Shown here: positions 1-11,653 of the stretch, in pieces
Numbering within the stretch: position 1 is the first letter of the stretch
How the letters are laid out: each line of letters begins with the position of its first letter
Translations under genes and position numbers: made by a program
Origin: Quercus robur
Taxonomy: Eukaryota > Streptophyta > Magnoliopsida > Fagales > Fagaceae
DNA length: 64,000 nt
Direction: 5' to 3'
Assembly (NCBI RefSeq): GCF_932294415.1
Contig: NC_065535.1
Span: 92,334,862-92,398,861, forward strand
The notes under the pieces: model-generated
What the model was told of the DNA's origin: nothing
The model's input: only the letters and a program-made list of their open reading frames with translations
Database searches by the model: none

Positions 1-677
1 GAACTTGACTTTCTCAAAATTAAGTTCAAAGTTAGTTTCACTAAAGTGGAGTTCTATGAAATTCAGTTATATGTGGCAAACGAGAAACTAAATTTTCTCA
101 AAACTTGAGTTAAACGTTCCGCTAAATTGTAGAGAACTTGATTTTGGTGAAATCAAGTTTCATGTTGGAAATCAACTTTTCAGAAAATTGAGTTCCAAAA
201 TGAGGTTATATAACTAAGGACTAAACTTAGATATAATACTTTAGATGTTGTTCCTTAGGTTCCTCTCTTAAAATTTAGCCATGTGGCTACTTATCTAAAA
301 AATTCACTTTCATCCCATAAGAAAAAATTCACATGGCAGAATTTTAAAAAGGGAACTTAAGGAATAGTATCTAAATACTGTACCTAAGTCTTGCCCTATA
401 GCTAAATAAGTTGCAATAAAGGTTTTATAACAAAATAATTTTAAAAACTAAAATATTTAGCAAAAAAAGGCCAACTAAGATACTGAAAATGATTATTTTC
501 ATTTTAAATAAGTAAGTTGGGGTAGCATTTGCTATTAGTATGTTACCCCCATAAGTCCTTCTGTCCATAACTCTTGTTAATTAATAAAATTTTCTTTTTA
601 AATATTAAAAACAATTAAAGCTTCTTTAAAAAATATAGCAAATTACATTTTTTAAATTTAGTCAATTATCACTTTGA
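1..677. repeat. Segmental duplication, copy 1 (cut by window start)
   Basis: This stretch recurs at 3254-3936 with scattered substitutions; both copies begin with the same words (gaacttgactttctcaaaat) and keep the same order. Copy 1 carries a 179-bp insertion at 218-396 that copy 2 lacks; copy 2 carries one at 3692-3884 that copy 1 lacks. No coding capacity is visible. The left edge lies outside the window, so the full unit length is unknown. Confidence 0.85.
218..396. mobile_element. MITE with 9-bp TSD, inserted in duplication copy 1
   Basis: The two ends are imperfect inverted repeats of about 60 bp: the left end contains ttccttaggttcc and ccatgtgg, the complement of the right end contains ttccttaagttcc and ccatgtg. 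It is flanked by tataactaa (209-217) and tatagctaa (397-405), a 9-bp duplication with one mismatch. The paralogous site at about 3465 is empty, which proves insertion. A 9-bp target duplication with long TIRs points to a Mutator-like non-autonomous element; that superfamily assignment is inferred. Confidence 0.8.
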
Positions 678-2388
678 TTATTTTCAATGAGCAAACTACA
701 CTGCACTAGCACCTTGGCATGCAAATGGCTACTAAATGGCTAGTAGGTAGTCCACGTCAGCTCTTGCCGCACATGAAACTGTAGCCTTAAGAAATCTCGA
801 GTCTCTGAGACTCGAGATTCTAGTTTACAAATATATTTATAAAATATGCCAACTAATAAAATTGTTCCGAAAATTATGCCAAATGCCAGAAAAACCCAAT
901 TCTTGTGGATCATCTCAGCAGTGAGACTTGAGAGATTTTCATGTTTGATAGTTTTTACACATGTAATAAAGCCTATGGCAAGTCACCACATCTCCGAGCT
1001 CAAAAAAGTCCGAGCACACTATCATATATTCAATTACTTTATTGTTTTTTGAAAAGTGAAAACAGATTCACAGTTTCACACCTTTCTTGTTGCAAATAAA
1101 ATAACCAAAAAAAACAAAATTCACACAAACGGCCTTGACCACCCTCCCGGCAAAAGCCATACATATATATAATTACTTTATTGTTTTTTGAAAAGTGAAA
1201 ACAGATTCACAGTTTCACACCTTTCTTGTTGCAAATAAAATAACCAAAAAAAACAAAATTCACACAAACGGCCTTGACCACCCTCCTGGCAAAAGCCATA
1301 CAAACACAACAATAAAATATTTCCAAAAAACATGTCCAAACATAAACAAAACCGTAAACCTGAACATAAGTTAAAAAAAAAAGAAAGAAAAAAAAACAAT
1401 TTTTTTCTTGGATTGGGAAGAACCGGAAGAAATAGAAAATTCCTGAAGTTAATTTATTAGGTAACAAGTCAGATAATGACAAAAGGAAGCCTGGCTCACA
1501 TTTTTTTCCACATAATCCACTATACTTAATAAATTTTTATTCTAGCTTTACTCTTCTCCAAATAAGTTCTAAACTACTAATTATATTAAACAAGTTCTTG
1601 TCTACAAAATCATTAATTTAATTTTTTAATTTATATTTATTAATTAATCATATATAGTATATAAATATTTTCTGTCGAGCTTTACTGTACATTGCTGAGT
1701 TTAAGTCATATATATAAAATTGGGTTCAAGTTACACCTAATGTAACTGTAAGTAATGTTACATCACTTTATGTTTTTTAATTGGATGTGAATGTTGACAA
1801 ATCCACCATTAGATTATACTATCTTTGTATATTCTCTATACTTGCACAATTTCAAAGTAATCAAAGATTAATAGCCATGTCATCAATTAATTTTTTAAAT
1901 TCACATTTTTGTAGTTTAAAATAATGCATAAAAGATGACTTTATGGATCGAATGGTAAATAACATCTAATTGAAATGAAAATTGCCAAGAATGTTAAGAA
2001 CATATAGAAGATTGGATTTAAATTACACAAAGTCTAACTCTAAATAATATTACACTACCCAATAATTTGATATAGAATTCATATTTTGAAAATTCTATCG
2101 TTAAATTACATATTCAATATTTTCTTAATATTCTTGTCAATTTTCATGTCAATTGGATGTTTTTTACAATTCGATCATAAACTCATTTTTTATGCATTAA
2201 TGTTAAGTTATTAGTATGAAAATTGACATGAATGTTAATAACACATAGAACATATAATTTAATGATGAGATTTTCAATATATTCTATATTAAATTATTGG
2301 GTGGTGTAACATTGTTTAGAATTACACCAAATGTACCTTTTTTTTTTTTTTTTTTTTGAGAAGGACCAAGTATAACTTGAACTCAACC

Positions 2389-2394
<6 letters not shown>
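678..2394. other. AT-rich intergenic DNA, no gene seen
   Basis: Apart from a tandem duplication at 1032-1304 this is low-complexity AT-rich sequence. Short open frames here are interrupted by homopolymers and match no family I recognise. A hairpin-forming gagtctctgagactc lies at about 799-814. Confidence 0.6.
1032..1304. repeat. Tandem duplication, 139-bp period, about two copies
   Basis: The block starting aattactttattgttttttg at 1032 starts again at 1171 and stays nearly identical to about 1304, with a c/t change in the ccctcccgg / ccctcctgg word. The near-identity indicates a recent event. No gene is involved. Confidence 0.85.

Positions 2395-2460
<66 letters not shown>
2395..2460. repeat. 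Compound microsatellite (TA)n(GA)n
   Basis: About 14 TA units run directly into about 19 GA units. The open frame across it is only the repeat translated, so it is not annotated as a gene. Confidence 0.95.
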
Positions 2461-2464
<4 letters not shown>

Positions 2465-2536
2465 AAAGTTTGGTAGTTGCAATTATGGATAGAACTTTTG
2501 GTATGTACTTTTTCAATTTGACTGTTTGTATCCTCA

Positions 2537-2647
2537 ATTTTTTTTTTTTGAAATAATTACAACATGCTGCAGCTCGAATCCTTTTCCCCTAGACTCCCAA
2601 GCATTTTGTGCATGGGGAGATACCAATTCATCTACAAAGCTTTTGGC
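2537..2647 (-). mobile_element. SINE-like retroposon with 13-bp TSD
   Basis: Read on the minus strand the element runs from 2647 to 2537 and ends in a poly-A tail (poly-T at 2537-2549 on the plus strand). It is flanked by a perfect 13-bp direct repeat, gtttgtatcctca, at 2524-2536 and 2648-2660. The minus strand contains ggattcgagctgc, which resembles a pol III B box. The length of 111 bp, the A tail and the variable-length perfect TSD fit a SINE copied by LINE machinery. The A box is less clear. Confidence 0.75.
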
Positions 2648-2660
2648 GTTTGTATCCTCA

Positions 2661-3253
2661 GTTTTAGAACTTTGGAAATACTGCAAGCTATAAATAAAGA
2701 GTAGTTATAGTACCATATAAAATACTATAATTTCTGCTACAATTTCTACCACAATTATCTTACTTCTCAAATTGTAACTAGTTATTTGTTATTTTCATAT
2801 GAATCTACCACTTTTTCTCCACTACTCACAGTCTGCCATGTGGATAGTTGTGATATTTTATGTGGTTTTAGAATTTTTGTTAAATAAACACTACTAAGTT
2901 AAAATTCCTTATTTGGAGTGATTGTTTCAAAACCTTGATAGAGAATGAAAAATTGAAATAAAATAATATAAAATTATACCATCTAAATTGATTCATTATT
3001 ATTTTACTCCTATAAATTTATTTTTGTCGTTTTGGTCTTATAAATTTTTTAGAAAAAATAATAATTTGGGAGGGAGGAGTGGGGTCAAACTTGAGCATGA
3101 TAATAAATACTTCAAGCCATACACCTACCCACTAGGGTGGTTTTTTATTTATTTTTTATTTAGTATAAAAAATACTAAATATTTTGTTTTTGAAAACTAT
3201 TTTTGTTAAAAAGCCTCTGTACTAAACTTATTTAGTAATGTTGTCTCTTTTAG
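2661..3253. other. AT-rich intergenic DNA, no gene seen
   Basis: No splice-compatible coding frame, RNA gene or repeat boundary was recognised between the SINE and the second duplication copy. Confidence 0.5.
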
Positions 3254-3936
3254 GAACTTGACTTTCTCAAAATTAAGTTCAAAGTCAGTTTCACTAAAGT
3301 GGAGTTCTATGAAATTTAGTTATATGTGACAAACGTGAAACTCAATTTTCTCAAAACTTGAGTTAAAAGTTCTGCTAAATTGTAGAGAACTTGATTTTGG
3401 CGAAATCAAGTTTCACGTTGAAAATCGACTTTTCAGACAATTGAGTTTCAAAATGAGATTATATAACTAAATAAGTTGCGATAAAGGTTTTATAACAAAA
3501 TAATTTTAAAAACTCAAATATTTAGCAAAAAAGGCCAACTAAGGTACTTAAAATGATTATTTTCGTTTTAAGTAAGTTGGGGTAGCATTTGCTATTAGTA
3601 TGTTACTCCATAAGTCCTTCTGTCCATAACTGTTGTTAATTAATACATTTTTTTTTTAATATTAAAAACAGTTAAAGCTTCTTTAAAAAATTGAGTAATG
3701 CTACATACACAAGTTATTTTACAACATTTTCACAAACTGTTGATGTGGTTTTAGTATTTTCTAAATAGTTATTATAAATAAAAATGTGATGTTAGTTATG
3801 GGCTCATACTAAAACTAGTAAGAATTTGTCACATTAACAGTTTATAAAAATATTATAAAATAATTTGTGTCTGTATCGTTACTCTTAAAAAATATAGCAA
3901 ATTACATTCTTTAAATTTAGTCAATTATCACTTTGA
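3254..3936. repeat. Segmental duplication, copy 2
   Basis: Second copy of the 1-677 segment, in the same orientation. It lacks the MITE found at 218-396 and instead holds a different MITE at 3692-3884. Similarity fades after the shared word gtcaattatcactttga near 3936. Confidence 0.85.
3692..3884. mobile_element. MITE with 9-bp TSD, inserted in duplication copy 2
   Basis: The left end reads gagtaatgctacatacacaa and the complement of the right end gagtaacgatacagacacaa. The inverted repeats extend about 55 bp, to aactgttgatgtg / aactgttaatgtg. The 9-bp word ttaaaaaat flanks it (3683-3691, 3885-3893), and the same site is empty in copy 1 at about 626-634. Long TIRs plus a 9-bp TSD suggest a Mutator-type MITE. 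Similar ends occur at 14941-15110. Confidence 0.85.
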
Positions 3937-4213
3937 GAATTTAAGTTTAATTTTTGTCATTTTGATATTGTAAACTCATATTTGTTGTCACTGTCATTAA
4001 TGAAAATTTTTTTCAGGTGCTCAATTGGTAAAGTTTTTTTTTTTTTTTTTTAAATTGATGGATTACAAAAATAGAATTTTCAGAACTAAAATAACAATCC
4101 ACCAAATTTTGAAGATCTAATTTATATTTTGGCCTTAAAAAAAAAAGTCTTACCAAAAAATAAAATAAAATAAAAAAAAGAGAGAAAGAAGAAGAGCCAA
4201 AGTGAAGTTAAAA

Positions 4214-7200
4214 ATGCATTACTTTTCACTTCGTTTCTGTAGAGGAGCCAGCAGACTTTCTTCTCCAAGTTTCATGGCTCCCTCCCTCTCTTCTCTCTTA
4301 CTCTCACCCTCCAACCCTTCTTTCCTTTCTTCCCCAAACCCTAACTTCACCCACCGCCGCACTATCTCTCGCCGCACCCAAATCCTCTCCTTCACCAAAA
4401 ACAACAACAATTCGTCTTCCAAGCCCACCGACCTCGCCGCCACCGAGAAGAAGTCGTTCGCCGTCGCCACCGGCGAGCTATTCTTGGGCCTGGCGTCGCG
4501 GCTCTTCATACGGAGAGGGCCCAGCAAGGGCCCGAATGGGGAGGTGGGTTCGGTGGCCATGTTTGAGGACTTGAATGGGAGTGGGTTTTATGCGAATGGT
4601 AGTAGTAGTAGCAAGGAGAGGATTGGGGCTGTGATGGAGGATGAGATTGAACCCGACGTCGTTTGGGAGCAGAGAGTGAAGGACGTGGAAGCTGAGCGTC
4701 AACGACGTGTCGTTACGAGTCCTGGGTTTAGTTTCTCTGCTGCTGGGCTCTTGTTTCCTTACCATCTCGGTGTCGCTCAGTTCCTCATTGAAAAGGGTTA
4801 TATCAAGGTTTGTCATTGTGTCATGTCTAATTTTAATAAAAAGATTTTTTTTTTTTTACTAATATCGTCGAAATTGAACAATGCAACAAATGGGTACTAA
4901 GTTTTATGTTTATTTTATTATTATTATTTTTGGTTTGTTATGCACAACTCCTTTGAGATAGCAAATTGTGATTAGTGTAAAGTAACTTTCAAATAGGACC
5001 ACTGCTGATGTCACTTTCGGTATACACCAATCACAAATGTGATTGCCAATTCAGCAGTTTTTGAAAAAAGTTGTGGAATTTGTTGTGTCCTTCGACTTAT
5101 TGTCTGGCAGTGCGTGACAAAACAAGTGATGTCTGTTGATTTAATATGGTTGTTGAGGGTATATGTGAGCTTTGAAGTGGAAGTTAGCATTTTTATGAAT
5201 GTATGTATGTAGAAGTTAGCATTACACGAATTCATGAGGTGACGAGTTATGATTGGAGCAACATTAATAGTTGTGGAAAAATGTTGTCTTTAGACTTATT
5301 GATGTATATATACATTACAAGCGATTAGTGTAATTGCTGAGAGTTTGAATGTATTAGTGACTATATGAGATTAGACTTTATTAGAGTGTGCTTGTGTTAT
5401 GCTTTTTTGAATTTTGTTTCTTTACTTTTTATTTTTTTATTCCTCGACAACAGCAATCTTAATCATTATCTTCATAGAAAATGAACAATATAATCGTTTG
5501 GTCAAGTCTTTATATTCATAACTGGAATGTATACTCTGACTCAGGAGACCACGCCATTAGCTGGTTCCTCAGCTGGTGCAATAGTCTGTGCGGTGATTGC
5601 CTCTGGAGCAAGTATGGAAGAGGCCTTGAAAGCTACCAAAATCCTGGCTGAAGATTGCCGGAATAGAGGGACTGCATTTCGGCTTGGGGTATGCCTCTAC
5701 TCCACTTAGTTCAATACTGATATATCTCAATTGAGTAAAATCTTATATTCTTTCATGTTTGGAGTGGTAAATGGTTACTTATCAAAAAAAAGAAAAGAAA
5801 AGAAAAGATAGTGGTAAATGGTTGCCTAGATAAAGAATTGAGATGTAATCCTTAGTACTTCAAGTTAATGTGGTCCAACATTGATATCCATCTTTGTAGT
5901 GGAATTCAAATATTGTTGATGTCAGATGTATACTCTTTGCAGTTTATCAACGTGAGTGTTCATGTCAGTAACTGATTTTCAAGCTTTAACACTTTCCAAA
6001 CCTTCATTGGTACAAAACTTTTATCAATTTAGAGTACACTTGTTCATATCTTTAGGACCTAGAGATTATGTCCACTTTTTCTGCAGTATTACAATCAATT
6101 TGAATTTAATTACAGTAAGATACGCAGCTACACAACAAGATGTCCTGATATATCCTATAGTGAGTTTAGCAGTTTCAATGGTTGGAATTTGTCCTTTTTT
6201 TATTTAGTAACAGGTTGGAATATGTCTTGAGAATAGGCTCTATGAATCATTCTTGATTTTATTGTCATTGTGTTCTTGGCATGACAATGTTCATCCAGTC
6301 AGCAATCAATATTTAAGAATGTTAATTGCATAGCTTTTGTATCTGACTACAAAATGTCGGAAGTCTTTGTTAGTTGAGTTTGTATGGGACTTAGAAACTA
6401 CTCTATAAAAGTACTTATCAAAAAAAAAAAAAAAAAAAAAACTACTCTATAAAAATGTAATGTTTTTTTTTTTCCTTGGTATGGGAAGTGCCTCACCTCT
6501 GTTGAGCATCTTGATGTAGTTTCTAGTAAGGTCTTTATTATAATAATAATAATAATAATAATAATAATTATTATTATTATTATTTCATATGAAGAGTCAA
6601 TGAACTAGGCTTTAGAAAAAAAAAATACTTATGTTTTTCATTTTTCCTTAAAATAAGGTAAAAAGCTCAATGCAGGGCTAGGCATTGATAGACCATTGTC
6701 ATCTATGTTTTTGACCTCCCTAAACTGAAATATATTATCATCTTTCAAACTAGCGGACCAACTAGAATTCTAATAATCTGAAATGTAAACAGTTTATGGA
6801 TTAGATTCCATAGTTTTAGATTTAACACAGACTCCATGACATCTAGGCATAATGAAGTAATAGACATGAAATCACAGACAAAAGGGTATATCTTTAAAAA
6901 CTTGAGACTTGAAATTGGGTGCAAGTCCTCTTTCCTGTGGCTTGATTTGCAATTTAGACTTTCTATTGTCTTTTGGGTATTTACTACCTTCTTCTTCTTT
7001 TTATTTTTTAATTAAACTAAAGCAATTATCAAATAATTTTATTTTATTTTTTTATTTTTTGGGAATGTGGTGATACAAAGTTGAGTTTTGGCTTTTCTTT
7101 TCAAATTTGTGATCTTATGGCTCTATGAACTAACAGCACTGTGGAAAATGAGAGAGCCAACTTAATATCATAAATAAATCTTTTGCTTAAATTCCAAGCA

Positions 7201-10200
7201 TTCTTAATTTTGTCCAATTTTTCTTTGCATAGGCTGTTCTTCGAGATGTTCTTGATAAGTTTCTGCCAGATGATGTTCATATTAGGTCCACCGGGAGGGT
7301 TCGTGGTAAGAATGGTTCTTTTGCTTCCTTAAATGTGCATAATATGATTTGTGTATACAGATGTTTACTAGTGGGGAACACTTTATCTCTTTGATTACTA
7401 AAAAAATTTCATTGGAAAGAGAGGAAATCCATTCTTAGAAGCAGTGAAATAGAATCCCTCTTAAGAAAAACAAGCTAAAATTCAAATAATCAATCAAGTC
7501 TACAAAGAAAGGAATATATGAACACTGATAAAACTAGCAGATCACTCATACCAAATCTGCAAATATAGAGATTTTTAGCTGAAAAAAAAATAATAATGAA
7601 TAATCATTCATTAAAAAATATATTTGAAGATTATTCTATCCCCACCTCCCGTTCCCCCTCTACCTCCCCCTCCCCCATATGTACCTACCAAAAAAAAGGG
7701 ATTATTCAATGAGTATTTTTTTAAAAAAATATTTTAAATTTGTAGGGTTTGCCAAAGAGGAATATTATGTTTGTACTTTGTAGGAGGGAGCAGTTTCCTT
7801 ATGCATAATACAATGAAGGCAGCGTAGTCATTAAAAAAAATTGAATATGGTGAGCATAAAAATAGTAGATTAATTGCTTTGAACAAAGCTGATTTGTTGG
7901 AAGGGCTGTGTGTTGTCAGATGACATAAAACATGGAGGAGGTCTATTGCTGTTTCCAAAAAAAAAAAAAAAAAAAAAAAAAGAGAAGACTTTTCAATTCA
8001 CTTCTATGTGCCACTTCTTATTAGATCTCTTTTGTTGCAGTTGCTGTAACCCAGATTCTTTGGAGGCCTAGGGGCTTGTTGGTGGATACGTTCGATTCCA
8101 AGGAAGATGTCATCAATGCAGTTTTCACTTCTTCCTTTATTCCAGGGTGATTTGTTAAAATACCAATTTATATTTCAAATGTTTGCTATTGTATTAGTAC
8201 ATATAATGTGGTAGACCGGAAAATATACTTCTGTGCAGATATCTTGCACCTAGACCAGCTACATTGTTTCGAAACAGACTTTGCATTGATGGGGGATTGA
8301 CGTTGTTTATGCCACCGACATCTGCTGCACAGACGGTATTTGCTTGAGATGATTTAACTTGTTATGACTCATGGTTTTGTTCTTAAGTTGAAAAACTGTA
8401 TGTTTAATACACTGATGCACCTTACAAAATTGTAGCTTCATTGCATTTAATCCATGTGGTTGCATAAATTAATTATGTGAAACCAGCATCGTGCTTTGCC
8501 CTCCACTCTTGTATAAATTAATTATGTCCTGTTTTAGTTATCTCTGAACAGTAGTAGAGGGCATGTTTGGGAAAATGTGCAACAGTAGCAGACCAGTGGT
8601 GATTCTCCTTTGGGATTTTTTCAGAAAACTTTTGACTAATTTGACTTAGTTTTTCCGTGTCCATTCTTCATATTCTGTGGTGATGGAATTGAATTTATTC
8701 TCTGCAAAACATTGTGAAGTGGTGATCTTAGGCTCTCTCCTTCATTATCACTTACAAAACTAACACCAAAGGTGGCCAATACATTCTGCTTATTGGATTT
8801 AGCAACTAGCAGCAATTGATGAAGAACTAGCCAAGCCATATTTGGAAGGATTTAAACGGATTTGGTATTGTAAGATGTTTGGGATGAGCTCAAGTTAGCA
8901 AGGTCTAACTTATGCATGGAATCCATCTGAAGCTTTCTTGATACCTTTCACAATCTTTAGATAGAGTACAGTATTGTGATTTGCGTTTAAGAAGATTTGA
9001 TTTTCTCATTGAGGGAGATTCTCCCCTGCTGGGGAACTGATAGATTAGGTTGGAGATGGTGAAACGTGGTAGAAGAGGTCGTGGTGACTCTGGAAGACAT
9101 ATTGGGTATCATTTAGTGCTTGGGCACTAGTAGATATTAGTGAGGCCAAGGAAGGGAAGGAGTGCAAATTCAGAGCATTGGAGACTAATACTGACAGTGA
9201 TGTGTTAGGGACTGCAGAAAAGAGCCTTAAGGTTGGAAGTGAGGTAAAGGCGATCTCTTGTAATAATCTACCACATGGAGAAAGTCAAGAGGATGTTCAA
9301 GATTGGGGATGAGTGGAATGTGTTTCCTCGAACATGCCCATTGTAATTGAATATCTGTCATGTTTACTTCTTGAGTGTTGAAGATCAAGAACTGGTGAAG
9401 ATGATGAGTGGAGCACACATGCTTGTTAAAACTGGTAAATTAGCAAGAAATTCTGTTTTGGCAGTTGGTAATGACCTAGCCTATGTAACAAATGGGGATG
9501 ATCTGGACAATCTACAGCTGAGGAGGCTCATAATACTTTGGGTGAGTTTGGATTTGGGCATAGTAACAAACTCTAAGCCTGTAATTATTTAGCAACAAAC
9601 TGGGCTAGGCACTTGCCTGAAGTGCCTTTGACTTCACTGGGTGGGTTAGAACCAGTAACAAACTCTAGGCCTGTGATTTAGCAAGAACAAGACTAATTGA
9701 CTCTGTTCAAGGAAGAACAGAGGAGATACTCAAAGCTGGAATATCATGCTCTAATTAAAGTCGATTGAAAAGTGATTTTTAAACCACTATAGGAGGTGGT
9801 TGAGGCTGGCACAGCAAAGTGGGAAACAAGTTTAGTGGGTCAATTTCTAGAAGCCTTTGCCTTTTATGCTGGTCAAGCATATGGTCGGAAGCTTTGTGGA
9901 GCCAGTTTGGTTTGGTGGAAACATTGTCTTTTGAGAATGGTTATTCCTTTTCAAATTTGAGGATCTAAGGAGTAGGGATAATGTTCCTGAGGTGCGAGTA
10001 TGGCATACGGCAAAAAAGCCTCTAATACTGTGCAAATGGTAGCCAGGCATGCCCCTGATGGATCTTTCCCTAAAGATAATCCTGATCTGGATCAAGAATC
10101 TGAGGATACCCATTTGATATTGGAACCCAGCTTGTCTGAGTCATGCAGCTAGTGGGGTAGGAAAGCCCATATATGTAGACACCATCACAAAGACTAACAA

Positions 10201-11653
10201 AAGATTGGGATTTGCGCAGATATTGGTGGAAATTGATTTGGATGCAGAATTCCTAGGGGAAATTGAAGTTGGTGTGGGGGATGATAAGTCATCTTGCTGC
10301 GAATCAATTACCTTGGATTCCATTGAAGTGTGCTAAATGCAATACATATGCTCTCCTGCTAAAAAAGCTGCGGTCCCAAGCTTTAAGAATGAACAGATAA
10401 GTAAGCCAAAGAAGATGTGGATTCCTAAGAAGCAACATACTTGACACAGCACCAAAACGATGGAATGCAAAAATTAATGAATAGAAAGACAGAGGCTATA
10501 ACCTAAGAGTTAGCACCTAGACTTGCTTGGAGTCGAAACCAAGTAAAAGAGAACCTCTAGGAGTCAGCAACTAGGATTGACTAGGGTTAACACCAGACCA
10601 TTTGGAAAATTTCAAGAGATTTTATTCCATCAAAATAATCTGTCTCCATAGGAGTACAATAACTATGCTTATGTAGACTACTAAACCTAATTCTAACTGA
10701 CATAGCAAAACCCTAATTCTAATTGACTAAGGAATGATAATTCTAAATGACTTGGGAAATCCCAATTATTGAATTACAAAAATTAACTTTGACTCTAGGA
10801 TATTGGATAAAAATACTAATAAACCTAAGTAATCACTAATACCTAAAATAAAATACAATTAACCAATAAAAATACAATTGACTCCAAATTTAAATAAGAC
10901 TAAATAAAAATAAATATTTCTTTGTGCTTCCTGCATCATTGATGTTTTGAGTTGGTGTGTGTAGTTGTTAGCACCTTGTTACTCAGGTTTCCTGTGATAA
11001 TTTGAGGCTAATAAAGGTCCCGTTTGTAACTGGTTTAGTTTCAATAATACATCTGATTTATCGGAAAAAAATGAAGTGAGAATGTATGCATTTTTGTATA
11101 ATGTGCACCGGCATTCATTTATTTTAATGATTTCATGTTCTCTTTAAAAACCAAAAATAGAGTAGAGTTATTCAACTTGTCATGGTGCCTCTAGTTCACT
11201 TTTGTAAGGACACCTGAAAAAATATTATGGAACTAAACAAGATACATTTGTGCAAGCACAAATTTTGAGGTTACTCCTGAAGGTACTATCACTGAGCCTT
11301 GTTGCTTCGCAGATTCGTGTTTGCGCTTTTCCAGCTAGTCGATTGGGGTTGCAAGGAATTGGGATCAGTCCAGACTGTAATCCTGAAGATAGGGCCAGCC
11401 CCCGAGAGGTAGTCTTTTAGCTCTTTAATTGAGTGCTCCATTTTTTCAGTGAATAAGTCAATGAACATTCTGTCCATTTCAGCTTTTCAATTGGGCACTT
11501 GAGCCAGCAGAAGATCATGTTTTAGACCGGCTCTTCCTGCTTGGGTATCAAGATGCGGCTGTTTGGGCAGAAGAGAACCCAGTCGAAGATTTAGTTGAAG
11601 ATGTAGTTGAAGATAACGACTCCTTAGTTGGAAATGGCCTTCCCTCTTCATGA
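4214..11653 (+). CDS. Patatin-like phospholipase (acyl hydrolase), 7 exons, probably plastid-targeted
   Basis: Exons: 4214-4807, 5545-5688, 7233-7305, 8041-8146, 8239-8335, 11313-11408, 11483-11653; all introns are GT-AG and phases join in frame to 426 aa. The start at 4214 is the first in-frame ATG; the ATG at 4274 would give 406 aa. Residues 1-75 are Ser/Arg-rich like a transit peptide. The patatin domain begins near 170 (SAAGLLFPYHLGV, an oxyanion-type loop without the usual GGG), has the nucleophile elbow GSSAG (Ser207) and the dyad aspartate in DGG (Asp323). Patatin-like enzymes hydrolyse acyl esters of glycerolipids with a Ser-Asp dyad; the substrate here is not readable. The C-terminus is acidic. 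The sequence recalls the Arabidopsis At1g33270-type family, from memory. An aataaaa signal lies at 11851. I see no broken residue. Intron 5 is nearly 3 kb and holds LINE debris. Confidence 0.9.
5777..5809 (+). mobile_element. 5'-truncated retroposon tail in intron 2
   Basis: A stub reading acttatc followed by an A-rich tail is bracketed by the 14-bp direct repeat agtggtaaatggtt (5763-5776 and 5810-5823). Only the last few bases of the source element were copied. The stub at 6411-6438 ends with the same acttatcaaa word, so both came from one family. Confidence 0.7.
6411..6438 (+). mobile_element. 5'-truncated retroposon tail in intron 2
   Basis: The stub gtacttatc plus poly-A is flanked by the 16-bp direct repeat aaactactctataaaa (6395-6410 and again immediately after the A run). 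It ends in the same word as the stub at 5777-5809. Confidence 0.7.
6539..6582. repeat. (TAA)n/(TTA)n inverted microsatellite in intron 2
   Basis: A run of TAA units turns into a run of TTA units, so the tract is self-complementary and can fold into a hairpin. Confidence 0.85.
10130..10380 (+). pseudogene. LINE ORF1 relic (DUF4283 / zinc-knuckle type) inside intron 5
   Basis: The plus strand encodes SGVGKPIYVDTITK, then RLGFAQILVEID, and in a shifted frame PWIPLKCAKCNTY. This order (GKPLYVD, RLxFARxxVEVD, PWxPxKCxxCxxxGH) is what I know from ORF1-like proteins of plant L1 LINEs with a CCHC knuckle. The frame breaks between the two halves and a stop follows (tgctaa), so it is dead. Flanking intron sequence from about 8900 to 10430 may belong to the same insertion, but I could not identify a reverse transcriptase or an A tail. 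It lies in the sense direction of the lipase gene. Confidence 0.6.

Noticed and set aside
2356..2556. Small ORF with Tyr-Ile and Arg-Glu repeats
   Set aside because: It is the (TA)n(GA)n microsatellite translated.
4219..4816. Minus-strand frames over the lipase first exon
   Set aside because: Shadows of the GC-rich coding exon on the opposite strand.
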